Assembly: GCA_905220665.1 (NCBI GenBank)
Contig: CAJNAR010000168.1
Location: forward strand, 620,001-684,000
DNA from: Albugo candida
Taxonomy: Eukaryota > Oomycota > Peronosporomycetes > Albuginales > Albuginaceae
Direction: 5' to 3'
Length of the DNA stretch: 64,000 nt
The notes beneath the pieces were generated by a model. The model did no database searches and was not told where the DNA came from. It saw only the letters and a list, made by a program, of their open reading frames with translations. Shown here in pieces: positions 43,934 to 56,761 of this stretch (positions are counted from its first letter, which is position 1; the number at the start of each line of letters is the position of its first letter). The position numbers and the translations under genes were made by a program.

Positions 43934-45478
43934 ATGGCGGACGCGATGAAGCACATGCGGGGTGATTCTTCTCTAGTTATTGATGGACTACCAGTTTCAT
44001 CTCATCAGCTTGATCCGAGAACGTTTGGTGAGTGTCTGAAGATCGTGTTCGTATATCAGCTCGAAAGAGGTATCTTTCTTCGACCAAAACGTCACTCGGC
44101 AATCACCTTGTTGCACGAAAAGGGATCACGAGGTGATCCTGGTAGCAAGCGATCGATAGCACTAGTTTGTGTCGATTTGAAAGTACATTCAGAAATGTTG
44201 GCGTATAGATTGCAGCGGATTTTGGCAAAACTGATCCACCAAGATCAAAAAGCATTAGTGCGAGTAAGTTCGATGCTTCACCATATTCGACATCTTACCG
44301 AAATCCAAGACTTGGTCACTCATCGTGGGGAGGAAGCATATGCGACTTTTCTCGACTTTGAGAAAGCTCATGGCCGGGTCAATCGGACGTACTTGTTTCG
44401 TGTTTTGGAAAAAATGGGCTTTGGACAATGTTTTATCGACTCGGTTCGTCTTCTGAACAACAACACGAAGGCGCAGTTGATGATTAACGGAAAGATTGCA
44501 CCGTTCATTACATCACAACGTGGAATGAAACAAGGCTATACTCTCTCCGCATTACTTTTTATGATGACGATCAAACCTCTGACAAATCTACTTCGACAAC
44601 ATGAAGAACGCGGTATTTGGATCAATGACACGACTGGTGGGACTGTATTGTTTTTTGCGCTTAAGATTCGACATTGCTTTCGGAGACACCAATTGATCTT
44701 TAGACGCAACTCGAACTCGTTCAAGTCTATTGCGATGGATCTGGTGAGAAACTCAACTTGAGCAATCATCCTTTCTCTCATTGACTCGGATCATGCGGTG
44801 TCCACGTATTCCCAATTTGACCATACTGGGTCCGGAGGATTCACTCAAGTATTTGAGTATTCCGTTCGTCCACACACCGACTCATTCGATGCTAATTGCA
44901 ACTCTCGACAAGCGTTTTTATGACATATGGTTTCGACGTCTAAGAACTGTGCGTGGTCGACAACGGGTTGCACAGACCATTATTTTGTCACGTCTGTGGC
45001 ATTACACGATGCACTTATACATACCAGCATAGACTATCGGCAGTGGTACCCGGTGCTTGATCATTTTGTGTTTGGTCGTAAACACAAAATAGACTCAAGC
45101 CTGGTCAGCTAAGAGTTTTTATATCTCCGTCGACATCCAATGCCTCGACAAAAAGTTCCGCGGATTGGAAAAGTGCTTCGACGGAATTATGACAACCTAT
45201 CCAACCTTCCTTTGGACCACGCATTTTAAAATGTGGTCTCAGCTGGATTGGAGCATTACAATTTCAGATCTGAATGTTTTACAACGCCGTCAGTACTACA
45301 TGGAACACCTACGTGCTTTCATGCGACCAAGAATCATAATATCAGTCTGCTAGTCGGAATACGAGTACGCAAAACGTTTGGTACAATCATTTGCGTCGTG
45401 GACGAACTACATCGCACATTTCGAAAAATACTCGCTACACTTCTCGAGATCGAAGTCTTCAAAACGTTTTTCGAGTAA
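43934..45478 (+). pseudogene. LINE-B reverse transcriptase remnant
   Basis: 275 continuous codons (43,934-44,761) match the LINE-A RT: MKHMRGDSSLVIDGLP, RSIALVCVDLK, FLDFEKAHGRVN, QRGMKQGYTLSALLF. At the catalytic site FFADD has become FFALK, so it is dead. Further frames (44,781-45,032 and 45,165-45,478) match the downstream LRTVRGRQRVAQTIILSRLWH segment and tail. Confidence 0.8.
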
Positions 45479-45648
45479 ATGACTTTTTTCGAGTAAGTGA
45501 CAAATGGTCAACGAAGGACAATTTCATCAACATTAAAACGAGAAAGATGTGCATATCGGATATAAAGTTATTGAGTCGACTACTCATGGAAGACACTCAG
45601 AAACTGCAGCGTGTCCGCTCGATGATTGGTCTTATCACTTGGATCCGA

Positions 45649-45832
45649 TGTAACAACCTCCATTGTACATGCATGCATATTTCATATTTAGTTGGAGAAT
45701 TGGATTAGCCAATCAAATAGGTGAACCAGGACTCCTTAATTAAAAAATCTCACTTTCCATTTTTTAGCAAATAGAGCTTCGCCAGCAAATATCTTCCTTT
45801 GCTTCCTCCCCCTTCCTCCTGCGGGCGTTACA
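45649..45832 (+). repeat. Gypsy 5' LTR (184 bp)
   Basis: TGTAAC ... GTTACA ends. About 94.6% identical to the 3' LTR by direct comparison, the same length, no indels. Confidence 0.95.
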
Positions 45833-45833
45833 A

Positions 45834-45850
45834 CTGGTAGCACTTGTTGG
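45834..45850 (+). other. Gypsy primer-binding site
   Basis: CTGGTAGCACTTGTTGG starts two bases after the 5' LTR. TGG at its head would pair with the CCA end of a tRNA, the standard 3'-end priming. Confidence 0.6.
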
Positions 45851-45902
45851 TCGTATAATTCAAAGATCGTTGGTCGTACAATTCAAAGATCGTTGGTCGT
45901 AC
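45847..45902 (+). repeat. 23-bp tandem repeat in gypsy leader (about 2.4 copies)
   Basis: Units start TTGGTCGTA(T/C)AATTC and end AAAGATCG at 45,847-45,869, 45,870-45,892 and a partial third to 45,902. The first unit overlaps the end of the primer-binding site. Confidence 0.85.
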
Positions 45903-46015
45903 GGAAGGAGTTTTTCTTACGCACTGTTTAGCGTCACGACATTGGGAAAGCCGCTCGCCGAGTGTTTGTCGTTTGTTTATGTTTGGTTGGACTCTTTTTT
46001 GTTTTTTTTATTATC

Positions 46016-47438
46016 ATGACGTCATTGAACCCTCAAGGATGGTCCCCCGACGCCATCACGAAAACATTGATCGAATTAGTCGAAAAACAACAGCAATTGC
46101 TTGAAGCTATGACCAAGCGTGAATAAAGTTGAAGGGATCAGCTTAACTCAATTCCATGGTAAAATGGGCGAGTCCGTGGATCTGAACTTTGAGCAACTGG
46201 CTCAATACTTCGAAGCAAAGAATATCGACTGGCGCGATGTCAGTCAAAGCGCTCGTGTTTTGGCAATCACGACCGCCAATTTCAAAGGGAATGCCGCAGC
46301 TTGGTACAAGTTGAACAAGCCATATATCAAAGACGTGCAAGACCTCATCGTTTAAGTAAATGAAGAGTTTGTACCCCCTGATCTGCAAGAACGCTTGCGT
46401 GATCAATTTTACGCACTCAAACAGAAAAGTTGTCCAAACCTGGAAGTTTATATTTCAGGTTTCCGTAAAGCTATCATGCAAGTTACGGAAATGAGCGAGT
46501 TGGATAAAATTACCTATTTTACGCGCGGACTAGTAAGTCCCACACGGGAAGTGCAATACCGCCGGTGTGCCACAGTTTCACAAGCCATGAAGATTGCGTT
46601 GGAGTATGATCGATCTCATAGTGTCCGCGGGAAGAACTACCGTCCACCGGTATACTCGCAAGACCGATCACGTGCAACTTTCAATCAACATTATCACCAT
46701 CAACAACCTGCATCACCGCACGTGCAAGAGAGTAACCCGGAACCAATGGAGATTGACTCAGGGTTTACCAAACATCGTCGCTCCTCATCATCATCAGCTT
46801 CGTCGTCGAAGAAATGTCGCTACTGTAAGAAGCCCGGTCACGTCATCGAACACTGTTACAAGCTGAAGAATAAGGAGAAGCAAGCTCATAGCGCTCGACA
46901 TGAACAAGCGGCTGCAAGCTTCTATGCTTCCACGTCTCCAAGAGCGACTTACTCGTTACCTTCTATGACAAGTTCCGGGAACGAAGTGGAAATTATCGAA
47001 ATGGAAGAGATTTCGACGTCGACTATGGATCCGGTGCATCCAGAGAATGAACTTATTCGTAAACAAGGAACTTGTGATGGAACGCCTGTCACTATTTTGT
47101 TTGATAGCGGTGCAACCTGTATTGTAGTTCGTCCCGGCTTGGTGAAGAAACTGACACAATCTGGTGTCTCCCAAGTTACACGATTTGGTGGAACTTCCAC
47201 TAGAGCCCGCTCCATCAAAAAGGGTGCTGCGACTATCGTGCTTGATCGATATAGATTTCGCAATTTACAAGTCATGGAATGGCCATTGGGTTCTGCTCAT
47301 GACGTCATCTTGGGAAAACCATGGTTTACCAAGTTTCAAGCTCAACTTGATTGGCGTTCTCATGAAATTTCATTTCCACATCAGTGCGTGCCTTCGAGAT
47401 GCACTACTGGGGATAAAAGAAATGAAATCGATATGTAA
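46016..47438 (+). pseudogene. Gypsy gag-protease
   Basis: ATG at 46,016 opens a frame that hits TAA at 46,124. A one-base shift continues the gag (SLTQFHGKMGESVDL; NAAAWYKLNKPYI) to an in-frame TAA near 46,353, then 347 codons from 46,395 to 47,438. This last part has the zinc knuckle CRYCKKPGHVIEHC and the aspartic protease motif ILFDSGATCIVVRP. Gag packages the RNA and protease matures the polyprotein. At least two lesions. Confidence 0.88.
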
Positions 47439-47489
47439 ATTGCTGTAGTTGACTTCAAACGCCAAGTAAAGAAGCATGAGTACTACGAA

Positions 47490-48954
47490 GTGTATCGCGT
47501 AAAGATCTGCGCTGTTATGACGGAGAGTGATACAATACCTCAATCAATTACTACACTCTTGCACAAGTTCAAAGATGTCTTTCCAGAGAAACTTCCGGAT
47601 GGACTTCCACCTTCACGTCGGGTGGACTTTGATCTTATCATGAAACCGGATGCTGTACCTAGCAACCGTGCACCGTTTCGCCTATCTTAGGTCGAACAAG
47701 ATGCACTTGACATGTTTGTCGCGGAAAAGCTCAAGAAAGGTTGGATCGAGATTTCTGACTCCCCATGGGTATCAAATATATTTGGTGTACCTAAGAAGGA
47801 CCCCATCACTGGTCAAAACATATCACGATCCGAGTGGGTACGCTCGGACAACGCACATCTACCTCTTCGATGGGTTATTGATTACAGTTACGTCAATTCG
47901 CAGACGCTCATTCCGAAGATACCACTTCCTCGCATTGACGAGCTTTTTGATCAGATGTGTGGTTGTGTCATCTTCTCAGTTCTGGATCTGGCCCAAGGGT
48001 ATCATCAAATGCGAATCGCATTCAAAAGCCGCAAGTATACCGCCTTTCGCAAACATGCCGAAACTTATCAGTGGTGCGTGGCTCCTATGGGATTAGCTGG
48101 TATGCCTGGTGTTTTGTCGCGTCTCATGCGAGTACTTTTCGCGAAATACAACTTCATTGTTGTCTATCTAGATGACATTTGTGTGTTCTTCACTAGTCTG
48201 GACGAACACGTTGGATATCTTGGCATTCTGTTTGGAGTTCTTCGGTGTGAGAAGTTATTCTGCCATCAGTCCAATGTCATTTGGCCAGTCAGAAGTGAAG
48301 TTACTAGGTCATACAATTTCGGCTAAGGGACTTACAGCGGATACTCGGAAGACAGAAGCTATTTCGAAGTGGCCGACTCCTACAAATCAAAAACAACTAT
48401 TAAGTTTCTTGGGTTTGGCTGGCCACTACCGTCGATTTATTCGTGACTACGCAGCTCTTGCGTTACCACTTGGCCCTCTAGTCAAGAAAGAACATGTTTG
48501 GGAATGGAATGATGACCAGACTCATGCGTTTGAGCAACTCAAGGCCGCTCTTCAAGACGCACCTGTGTTGAAATTACCAGATCATGCCAAACGATTCATT
48601 GTGACAACGGAAGCCTCTGGCTATTGTGTTGGTGGTGTTCTTTCTCAGCTTCATTCTGGTGGCGATCATCCCATTGCATTATTTTCCAAGAAGCTGGGGA
48701 TTCATGAGCTTAATTGGCTGACACATGAAAAAGAACTTTTTGCAATCAAGCTTTCATTGGAAAAGTGGCGTCATCATCTTTATGGTCGTCAATTTGACAT
48801 CTACACTGACAACACGGCATGCAAATGGTTTCTGCATCATCCGAAAGTTTCACCAAAGCTGGCTCGATATTTGACATTCTTTTCGCAATTTACATTCAAG
48901 CTGCATCACGTACAAGGTCATTTGAATGTGGTAGCCGATGCTTTATCACGTTAA
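47490..48954 (+). pseudogene. Gypsy reverse transcriptase - RNase H
   Basis: After a TAG at 47,688 the RT reads KKGWIEISDSPWVSNIFGVPKK, LRWVIDYSYVN, FSVLDLAQGYHQMRI and catalytic IVVYLDDI. A frame change near 48,230 leads to GHTISAKGL, the RNase H segment (IVTTEASGYCVGGVLSQ, YTDNTACKWF) and VVADALSR. The YLDD catalytic pair is intact. Stop and frameshift make the copy non-functional. Confidence 0.9.
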
Positions 48955-49050
48955 GGTTTCGAATTATCAACGGCACGGGATGCTATCAGCGACTTTAATG
49001 TTGGTGATTAGACGCTTGCAAATGGAGATATACATGGAAAATCCAGTACG

Positions 49051-50809
49051 TTGCGTTCTATAAGCGCTACCGAGCCTTCTCCTGGAACTGTTAATGTCAC
49101 ACAAGAATCTTACAATTGGAGCTCGCTTGGTTGGTCAAATTCGGTTTGTAAGGAATTTGCGAGTGGATATCGTACTTGTCCAGATTATGCCGAGCACTTC
49201 AAACGTCCAGACTCACTATATGTAAAAAACGAAGGTTTGCTTTACTTCAAGTCACAAATGATGATGCGTGTGTGTGTACCAAGCACACAAGATAAATATC
49301 TTCGAACTTCTATCATCTCATGCTTTCATGACTCCAACATTGCCGCACATCCTGGTGCTCAACGAACATTTTTACGCATCGCTCAATGGTATCATTGGCC
49401 TACATTGAATCAAGACGTTCGCGATTACGTACGGAGTTGTGAAACATGCACTCGCTGGAAACACAGCAACGCTCGCAAGAATGGAAAAATGATTCCAATC
49501 CCGATTCCGGAAGAATGTTGGTCAGTTATCTCTATGGATTTCATTACGGGATTACCGAAATCAAACGGATTTGATGCTATCATGACATGACAATATCGGG
49601 CGTGCAATCGCAATGATGATGTTCATATGACAGCGTGTCATTTCTTTGATTGTGTCATTCGTCATCATGGTCTACCATCGGTAATTATCAGCGATCGATA
49701 TTCCAAGTTTGTTTCGAAGTTTTGGTCCTCTCCTGCTAAGTTGATGGGAATTCGTCTGCATATGACAACTTCATATCGGGCACAGGCCGACGGACAAAAG
49801 GAGCGTCAAAATCTGATTTTGGAAGACGCTCTACACTGTATGATTTCGTATCATGGACGTGATTGGTCCGATTTTTTAGGGACAATTGAATATGCTCATT
49901 CCACTCTCGTCAGTGCATCAAGTGGTATGTCACCTTTCGAAATTGATACTGGTCGCAAGGAACGCAATCCGTTGAATCCGCTAAGTACTCCTAGCGTCAC
50001 AACTTAAGTGCAACATGGAATCGCTGAGTATGCAAAACATTTTCAAAACCGTCGTCAAGAAATCATTGATCTAGCTACGAAACATTTGCTTCAAGCTCAG
50101 GATCGTCAAAAGAAGTACTATGACGAAAAACGCACTGAGATTACCTTTAAAATTGGAGATTTGGTCATGTTGGATACTCGTCGCATTCCTGCGAAACATG
50201 TGACACAAGAAATTGATGGGAAACGCGCCAAATTAGCTGCTCGCAAAGTTGGACCATTGCAAATTATTAAAATGGTCAACTCGAATGTTGCGCAATTGAA
50301 GCTTCCGCGGAGTATGAGTCGTTTGAACTCTACTTTCAATATTGACGTGCTGAGTCACTATGTGGGAAATCTACCGCGATTTCAAACTCGTCCGATTCCG
50401 AAATCATCCCGACTTATTTTTGACGAGGACAGTGATGACACGATGCACATCATTGAACAGCTTCTTCAGAAGCGTCAATTCAATCGTAAACCTGAATGGC
50501 TCGTGAAATGGCATGGATTACTCGAGCACGAAGCTACAAGCTCTACCGCGATTTCAAACTCGTCCGATTCCGAAATCATCCCGACTTATTTTTGACGAGG
50601 ACAGTGATGACACGATGCACATCATTGAACAGCTTCTTCAGAAGCGTCAATTCAATCGTAAACCTGAATGGCTCGTGAAATGGCATGGATTACTCGAGCA
50701 CGAAGCTACAAGCGAGCGGGAGAAAGATATTCGTCATGTTTCTCATTGGAATGTTCTCATCGCCGATTTCAAGAAGCAACAACGAGAAGTCAATTCCGGG
50801 AGGATGTAA
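49051..50809 (+). pseudogene. Gypsy integrase - chromodomain
   Basis: The integrase core has MDFITGLPKSNGFDAI (first Asp), a frame break near 49,588, IISDRYSKF (second Asp) and DGQKERQNLILED (third, Glu), so the D-D-E set is visible. A stop at 50,005 precedes the C-terminal part, then KIGDLVMLDTRRIP and a chromodomain (EWLVKWHGLLEHEAT ... DIRHVSHWNVLIADF). The chromodomain is split by a 172-bp tandem duplication. Chromodomains steer gypsy chromoviruses to chromatin. Confidence 0.88.
50370..50713 (+). repeat. Exact 172-bp tandem duplication in the chromodomain
   Basis: 50,370-50,541 and 50,542-50,713 are identical by inspection. 172 is not a multiple of 3, so the second copy is in another frame and the polyprotein cannot be read through. 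Confidence 0.95.
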
Positions 50810-50988
50810 CAATCTCCATTGTACATGCATGCATAGTTCATATTTAGTTGGAGAACTGGATTAGCCAATCAGGTAGGTGAACCAGGATTCTTTAATTAAA
50901 AAATCTCACTTTCCATTTTTTAGCAAATAGAGCTTCGCCAACAAATATCTTCCTTTGCTTCCTCCCCCTTCCTCCTGCCAGCGTTACA
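50805..50988 (+). repeat. Gypsy 3' LTR (184 bp)
   Basis: Same length and ends as the 5' LTR, followed by the TCCGA target duplication. Confidence 0.95.
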
Positions 50989-51139
50989 TCCGACCAAACA
51001 CAGCGGGCAGATCGTTTTATGTGTGATTCTAAAGCAAGGTGAAGAAGAAGCGCTTTTTCTATCCATTCCTCGCTCTCAACTCTAATGAGTCGTCCGGAAA
51101 CCTCCGAGCCAACCAAGACTCATCCGATGTTCACACATT

Positions 51140-54060
51140 GGTTATTTTCATGTTAAAGGCTAATACCGAAGGTGAAGTGAATGAGCACTTGAAAAGTTAT
51201 ATCAAGTGATTAAAGCGACAACATGCCCATGAAGTCGAACAAACAATCAACCATGATCTCAATGATAGAAACGTGCATCAGGATAATTTGGTGCGACAAG
51301 TCCTGATCGAAAAGGTCAAGAATACTGCAATGGAACAATGGGCAACTGGTGTACCAAAACTGTCATAGTGTACATCAAGTTGGGCCAAACGCGTCTCAGC
51401 TTAATGTGGTAAAGAGGACACACCAGACACTGATTGGAACGAGAAGGACTGTAAGCAAATTGGATTTCAGAGGTCGTTATTGGTGCATACACTAGAGAAT
51501 GCAATTTTTATCAAGAATTGTGCATACTACCAAGATGCAGCATTTACACCATAAAAAGCTTTAATTGGCTTTGAGCCGGACATCCATCACCAGTGAGCGT
51601 TTGGGTCCTTGCCGTACTGTCATGTTACCGTCTCGAGAAGAGAGAAATGAGCATGAACTCTAAAATTGGATTCTTTTTAGGATACTGCGAAGAGATAGTG
51701 GGTTGTAACGTGTACATCCCTACCGAACACTAGAAGGAATTCGTTTCAGATTTAAGAATTGATATATCAATTAGTACAAGAACCGTCATGAATTCTAATG
51801 AAGTCAAGAGATAGTTACAGGCATTTGATGATCTCATGGAAGAAGGAGAAGTAGACGACCTTACTGAGGAAAATCGAAACGTATCTCATCAACTGGCCGA
51901 CAACGACGCCAACGGTAAGCAGTATGTGGGCAGCAATGTTGATATGGAGTCATCAGTGACCTGCGACGATGTCGCCATGAAATCAAAAAACTTTTCAAGG
52001 GGACAGTATCAGGCGAATATCAGGCGGTGAAGACACCATCGGGTGATCTTATAGCGAAAAGAAACTCGTGCGGGAAGACTTAATTACTGAGCAACAGTGC
52101 CGTACCTGTATACAATGACTTCGACGAAACGTGGGAAAGAAAAACTGATGAACTTTTTCGCGAAGATGCGGCAAGTCTTCCTACAAATGATGAACAGGAT
52201 GAACAGGATGAACAGGATACTCAAGCTGATCTCAAGCTCAGATTGGGATGCGGAGGCCAACAAAGTTTTTGAAAATGATCTTGCTACTAGTAGAACTGAT
52301 AGTGATCTCGAGGATTGGGATGCTTAGTCATTCGGTCACGTCACAGATCTGGATACAGTGAACATAATTCTAGGCAACTGGCGTGACGATGAACAAAAAA
52401 ATGAATCGTTTATCGACCAAACGACGAACCCAAACTAGAAACGGACCACATCACTAAGCAACAACTAGCAATCCCTTATCGTCGAGTCAAAATCTCTATA
52501 AGTTATCACCAAGCTATGCGTTCAAAACACACAAAATTGTGCCGCAATACGATGGATACCGAAATGGCCTCATTCAAAGCCAAAGAAGTGCTAGGGAGAT
52601 CCCGCATTCGGATATCCCAGGAAAACAGCAGACTATCATAACGATGTGGATCTTCGTTTTGAAGACAGATTAGTTAGGCTACGTGGTGCGGTTCAAGGCA
52701 CGACCTGTGGCGATGGGTGATAAGAAAAGTCCTGGTATAAATTTTACCATACTTTATCCTCTGTGACACGCATGGCCACATTAAAGATGTGCATTTGGTG
52801 TGTATGTTCCAAGATCTCACAATCAATTAAAGTGACAGCAATACCGCCTACCCCGATGCCTCTTTGAGCATCAAAAAATTCCTGAATGAAGTCGAAGGCT
52901 ATCCTTGCAAAAACGAAAAAATTATTTACATCACTGAAAAAGCACTTTACGGATTACGTCAATCTGGAAGGGAGCCGAAGCACGAAGTGAGTTGCTGGTT
53001 TATTGACTATGTATTTGTGCAATGTGAGACAGAACCATGTCTCTACTTCTACGATCATGATGGTGAATATACTATTATACTTCTCTATGTGCATGACATT
53101 TTATGCGCAACCAAAAGTCTAGAATTCAAGATCAAAATATTTGAGCTGCTTGGTAAGTGTTATGGGTTGAAGGACCAAGGTCTTTTGAACACGAACTAGG
53201 GTGTGCAGGTGGAACAGAATGATCATGTTCACCAGGATCCAACAGACAAAGTATTGCCAAGAAATTATTGAGCGCTTTAATTTTCGTAATGCCCGCCCAA
53301 GTAGAATTCCAATGGAGACCAACACACTTCTGAATATATTGGACAAAACTATGAAACAAAGGAAACAAATACCCGAAAATGGAAAGACTTTCCATACCGA
53401 GAGCTCGTCAGGTAGTTGATGCACCTCGAAACGTGTAATAGACCTGACCCCGCATCTCCCGTTGGACAACTGAGCCACTACGTGCAAATACTTACGCAGT
53501 AGCACATCGGTGCCGCGGAAAAAGATTTCGGGTACCTGATTGTTACGAAGAAACTAGAAACTTTATACTCTGGAAACATGGCAGAAGTTCAACAATCAGT
53601 TTTTACTGTCGACGGGTACTGCGACTCTGACTGGGGAAATGACTCCGACACACGGCAAAAGCGGTACCGGATTCGTACACTACTTTGCTGGAGGTGCAAT
53701 ATTAACAGCTTTCAGACGCAAAAACATTGTGGCCTAGTCAACCTCAGCAGAATATGCCGTGGCACGCGAAGCTTGTATGGACGGACTGGGGCTCCGAAAT
53801 TTTTTACTGCAAATTTTCTCGATAGCAAGCCTACTTGCCGTTTGGGGATTGAAAATCAAGTGGCCTATGTCATAGCAATGAACTCTTCGTACAGCCGTAG
53901 AAAAAGGCATGTTAAACTGCGCTGGCATTCCAGTCGAGACCCAGTGGCAAAATAAAATGTGGAGTTAGGGAAAGACAAGACTGATTTCAAATGCATCTGA
54001 TATCATGACAAAACCTTTCGCCAGTGAAAGACTCGTAATATTAAGTTCAATGATCGGTCT
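51140..54060 (+). mobile_element. Copia-1: decayed Ty1/copia fragment
   Basis: Plus-strand pieces follow the copia order. Integrase end: ALIGFEPDIHH then AFGSLPYCHV (about 51,555-51,625). Linker rich in Asp/Glu (51,836-52,030). RT: EKALYGLRQSGREPKHE and LLYVHDILCATKS (52,864-53,199). RNase H: DGYCDSDWGND onward (53,578-53,955). Gag, protease and LTRs are not visible. The RT catalytic YVDD is YVHD. Heavily broken by stops and indels, older than Copia-2. Confidence 0.75.
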
Positions 54061-55555
54061 AACCAAACTGCGCCTTTCCAAAGTGATTGACTAACTTTGG
54101 AGGAAGGTGCGTTGGACACCGCATCTAGTGAAAACAGTGACGGTAAGTTGAAGATCTCCACTGATGGAAGATCACAATCTCATGAAAAGTCGTAGACATT
54201 GAAAGGTCGGAGAGAAAAATAAACATAAGATAGTTTCTAGGGAGTCACCAATATTTTTCCTCTAAACAAGAAGTCTTTGTGTACAGTTTTTTGTGCGGTT
54301 CCCAACAGAGGACCATTGACGATTCGAAAGGGCTTCTGGAACCTGAAAGACGCCTATACTAATCCTGTGAGCTATCAAAAGTGTACGCGATTGCTATCGA
54401 CTGCTTCGCTGACCTTTGGGGGTAACTTCCTATATAATGATAGAAGCTTGAGAGAGATAGCATCAGCAGTCAAACATTTCAGCTAGAAACGTTTCCTGCG
54501 TGGTACACGGTGCTCTAATCGCCACATAGCTCCTGAGATCATTCGGTCCTAAATAATTGCAATGTTTGATGAATCGATTCGCGTCCATTCGATAATCTTG
54601 ATTGAGTGTCGAGAAAGATCTGAGGACACGTGATAGATCAAGTGCAAGCAAATAAACAAACTGTTTATGATTCGGTCTGGCACATATCCAATGTAGGTCG
54701 AAAGATCAAAGATCACCTTTATCTTCTCCGTGTGCGATATGATATAGAAGTAACTGCTTTCGTATATCTGGAAATAGAGCGAGCGTACCTTTTCACTAAG
54801 GTCGACAAAAGCGCTTTTTAATAAAGAATTATTTGATCGTAGTAGCGATCTGGAGGTTTACTCTGTAGTACGGCAGAAAAGTCCTTTGTCATGAACGACT
54901 CGATACCAAGAACTTGCGTATACGTAAAAAGTAAATATGTCGAAAATTTACCCGAATCTGTTGAGCGTTGTAAGCGTGGAGGTGTGCCATCGAAAATTTA
55001 AGTTAGTAATGCTAAATACATGCAGTACATATGCATAGATGTCTTAACTAACTTTCTTGAGTCATAGAAATTAAACCCACTGTAATTAGGGAGCAGCCAA
55101 AGCAACTAGTTTCCTTTGCAGTAATCAGCATTCAGCTGGAGTGGTACCTAGTGGGGCAGTCATTTGTAGAATGTAGAAACATCAAGAAGCCTTTACAATG
55201 ACATCGACTCTTGGTAGCATTTAGTTTTGCATAGCAAAAAGAGATAAACGGGAAGTGGACGTTCCTTCTTGCATAAAACTACTGGTTGACCTTGAACTCA
55301 GTCGTCTTACTAAACAGTGGCAAGGTGATTTGGGTGACTTCGTAGGTCATGACGTTTCACGGAACATTGTAAGATGAGAGCAATCCAAGCGGAAACTTTC
55401 CAGTGATCCATAATGCTAGGTAAAAGATAATGGTCTAAGTTCAGGGCCCTGTTCTTTCAATCACGAGGGAATTTATAATCGGACTATGTTCTAATGTTTT
55501 AAGATAAATGCAACCTGCCACACCCGAGGATAATTTTTTGAACATTATGTTAAGA
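54061..55555. other. Intergenic between Copia-1 and the Mutator-like element
   Basis: No recognised gene. A plus-strand frame at 54,277-54,486 has no family. May contain the unrecognised tail of Copia-1. Confidence 0.45.
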
Positions 55556-55585
55556 GAGCTGCTATCCGGACCCCCTCCGTTTGCT
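55556..55585 (+). repeat. MULE left terminal inverted repeat
   Basis: GAGCTGCTATCCGGACCCCC pairs with the reverse complement of 63,125-63,147. Homology weakens after about 25 bp. Confidence 0.75.
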
Positions 55586-55838
55586 AAGCGGACCCCCCCC
55601 CTCTCCTCACATATGTTTTATATATTTTGATAAACACCCCCCTTATTTAGGTTATTAAATAGATTACATATTATTGCGCAGCATATCCTGAACGGGACAC
55701 CCCTTGCCCTATACAGCACATACATGCTACATGACCGCGGCCTATTCTCCTCCTTAACGTCTTCCTGTTGGAATATGATCGATTTGTGGTCCACGCGACA
55801 TTTAAATAGTTCGACCAGGGGCGACTGTCCGTCGCTAT

Positions 55839-55991
55839 TGTTGAATCAAAGGGGTTGGAATGAGAGACGCGACGTTCCGGAAAAGTGAAAAGTGCGTTTA
55901 CTAAGTTTTAGATTCCTAACTACAGTAAATGTAATAATAGAATCTCCCGCATAGCCTTTAGTTTTCAATGTGGTCTACACCATCATCAACA
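55839..55991 (-). repeat. Copia-2 3' LTR (153 bp)
   Basis: About 94.8% identical to the 5' LTR by direct comparison, no indels. The RNase H frame terminates inside it. Confidence 0.95.
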
Positions 55992-56746
55992 CTCTCCCTC
56001 GACTTGCAATCTCCAACATTTGACTTCTTTAATAACTCTTGGAATTGCTTTGTCGCTAGTGGCTTGGTCAAATAATCGGCCAATTGACACTTTGAATTAA
56101 CGTACTTCAATTCGATGTTTCCGAATTTAACTTGTTCACGGACAAAATGATGACGAATGTCGATGTGCTTTGCTCGACTTTGATACCCATCATTCTTTGC
56201 AATAGCAATTGCACTCTGATTGTCCTCATACACAGTAATCGCCGACTCTTTTTGAATTCCCAACTCTTCCAGAAGACTCTTGATCCACATGACTTCTTGG
56301 ATACAAAGAGATAGTGCGACATATTCTGCTTCGGCGGTACTTAAAGCGACAGCTCTCTGTAATCTTGACTTGAAAATAACAGGTGATCCATTCATCATGA
56401 CCATGATACCTGACATACATCGTTGATTTTCCTTGGATGCTGCCCAATCTGCGTCGCTATACGCACAAACCTGTAGATCTTGGATAAATCGAAACCAAAG
56501 CCCACATGTTTTGGTCTCCATAGCTGACATACAGCAAATGTAATACCAGGCCTTGTTCCATTCGCAGTGTGAAGTAATGATGCAACCATCGATCGAAAAG
56601 GCCGCTTCTTCATCCGATGGATCTGCGGTCTCACTTTTCGTCAGTGACTGACCCACAACCGTTACGTTGTATACTGGTTTCGAGTCAACCTGATTGAACT
56701 TGTCGATCATTCCCGAAATGCATGCTGCCTGGAAGATCTTCATCAC
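55958..56746 (-). pseudogene. Copia-2 RNase H
   Basis: 262 codons with CAYSDADWAASKENQRCMSG, ALSTAEAEYVALSLCIQEV, VYEDNQSAIAIAKND and RAKHIDIRHHFVREQV, the standard copia RNase H block. The C-terminus extends into the 3' LTR. Upstream it is cut from RT by a stop. Confidence 0.9.
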
Positions 56747-56761
56747 TCGCTTACTTTGACT

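Larger units (their letters stand above)
40062..45648 (+). mobile_element. LINE-B: L1-like non-LTR retrotransposon, inactive, split by a gypsy insertion
   Basis: Plus-strand order: ORF1 remnants (40,062-40,740), linker with EKEERPTRISEI (about 41,720-41,770; LINE-A has EKDDRPTRVAEV), endonuclease (about 42,455-43,310), RT (43,934-44,761) and RT tail (to 45,648). Same family as LINE-A but clearly diverged (about 60% identity in RT by eye). A gypsy element starts at 45,649; LINE-like coding resumes at 50,989 (WIRPNTAGRSF across the removed insertion). Many stops and frameshifts. A C homopolymer lies at 41,348-41,358. Confidence 0.8.
45649..50988 (+). mobile_element. Ty3/gypsy-type LTR retrotransposon with chromodomain, full-length but inactive
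   Basis: Two 184-bp LTRs (45,649-45,832 and 50,805-50,988) begin TGTAAC and end GTTACA. They differ at about 10 positions. The 5-bp target duplication TCCGA flanks the element (45,644-45,648 and 50,989-50,993). Internal order gag - protease - RT - RNase H - integrase - chromodomain is the gypsy order. It sits inside LINE-B coding sequence. Reading frames carry several stops and frameshifts. Confidence 0.95.
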
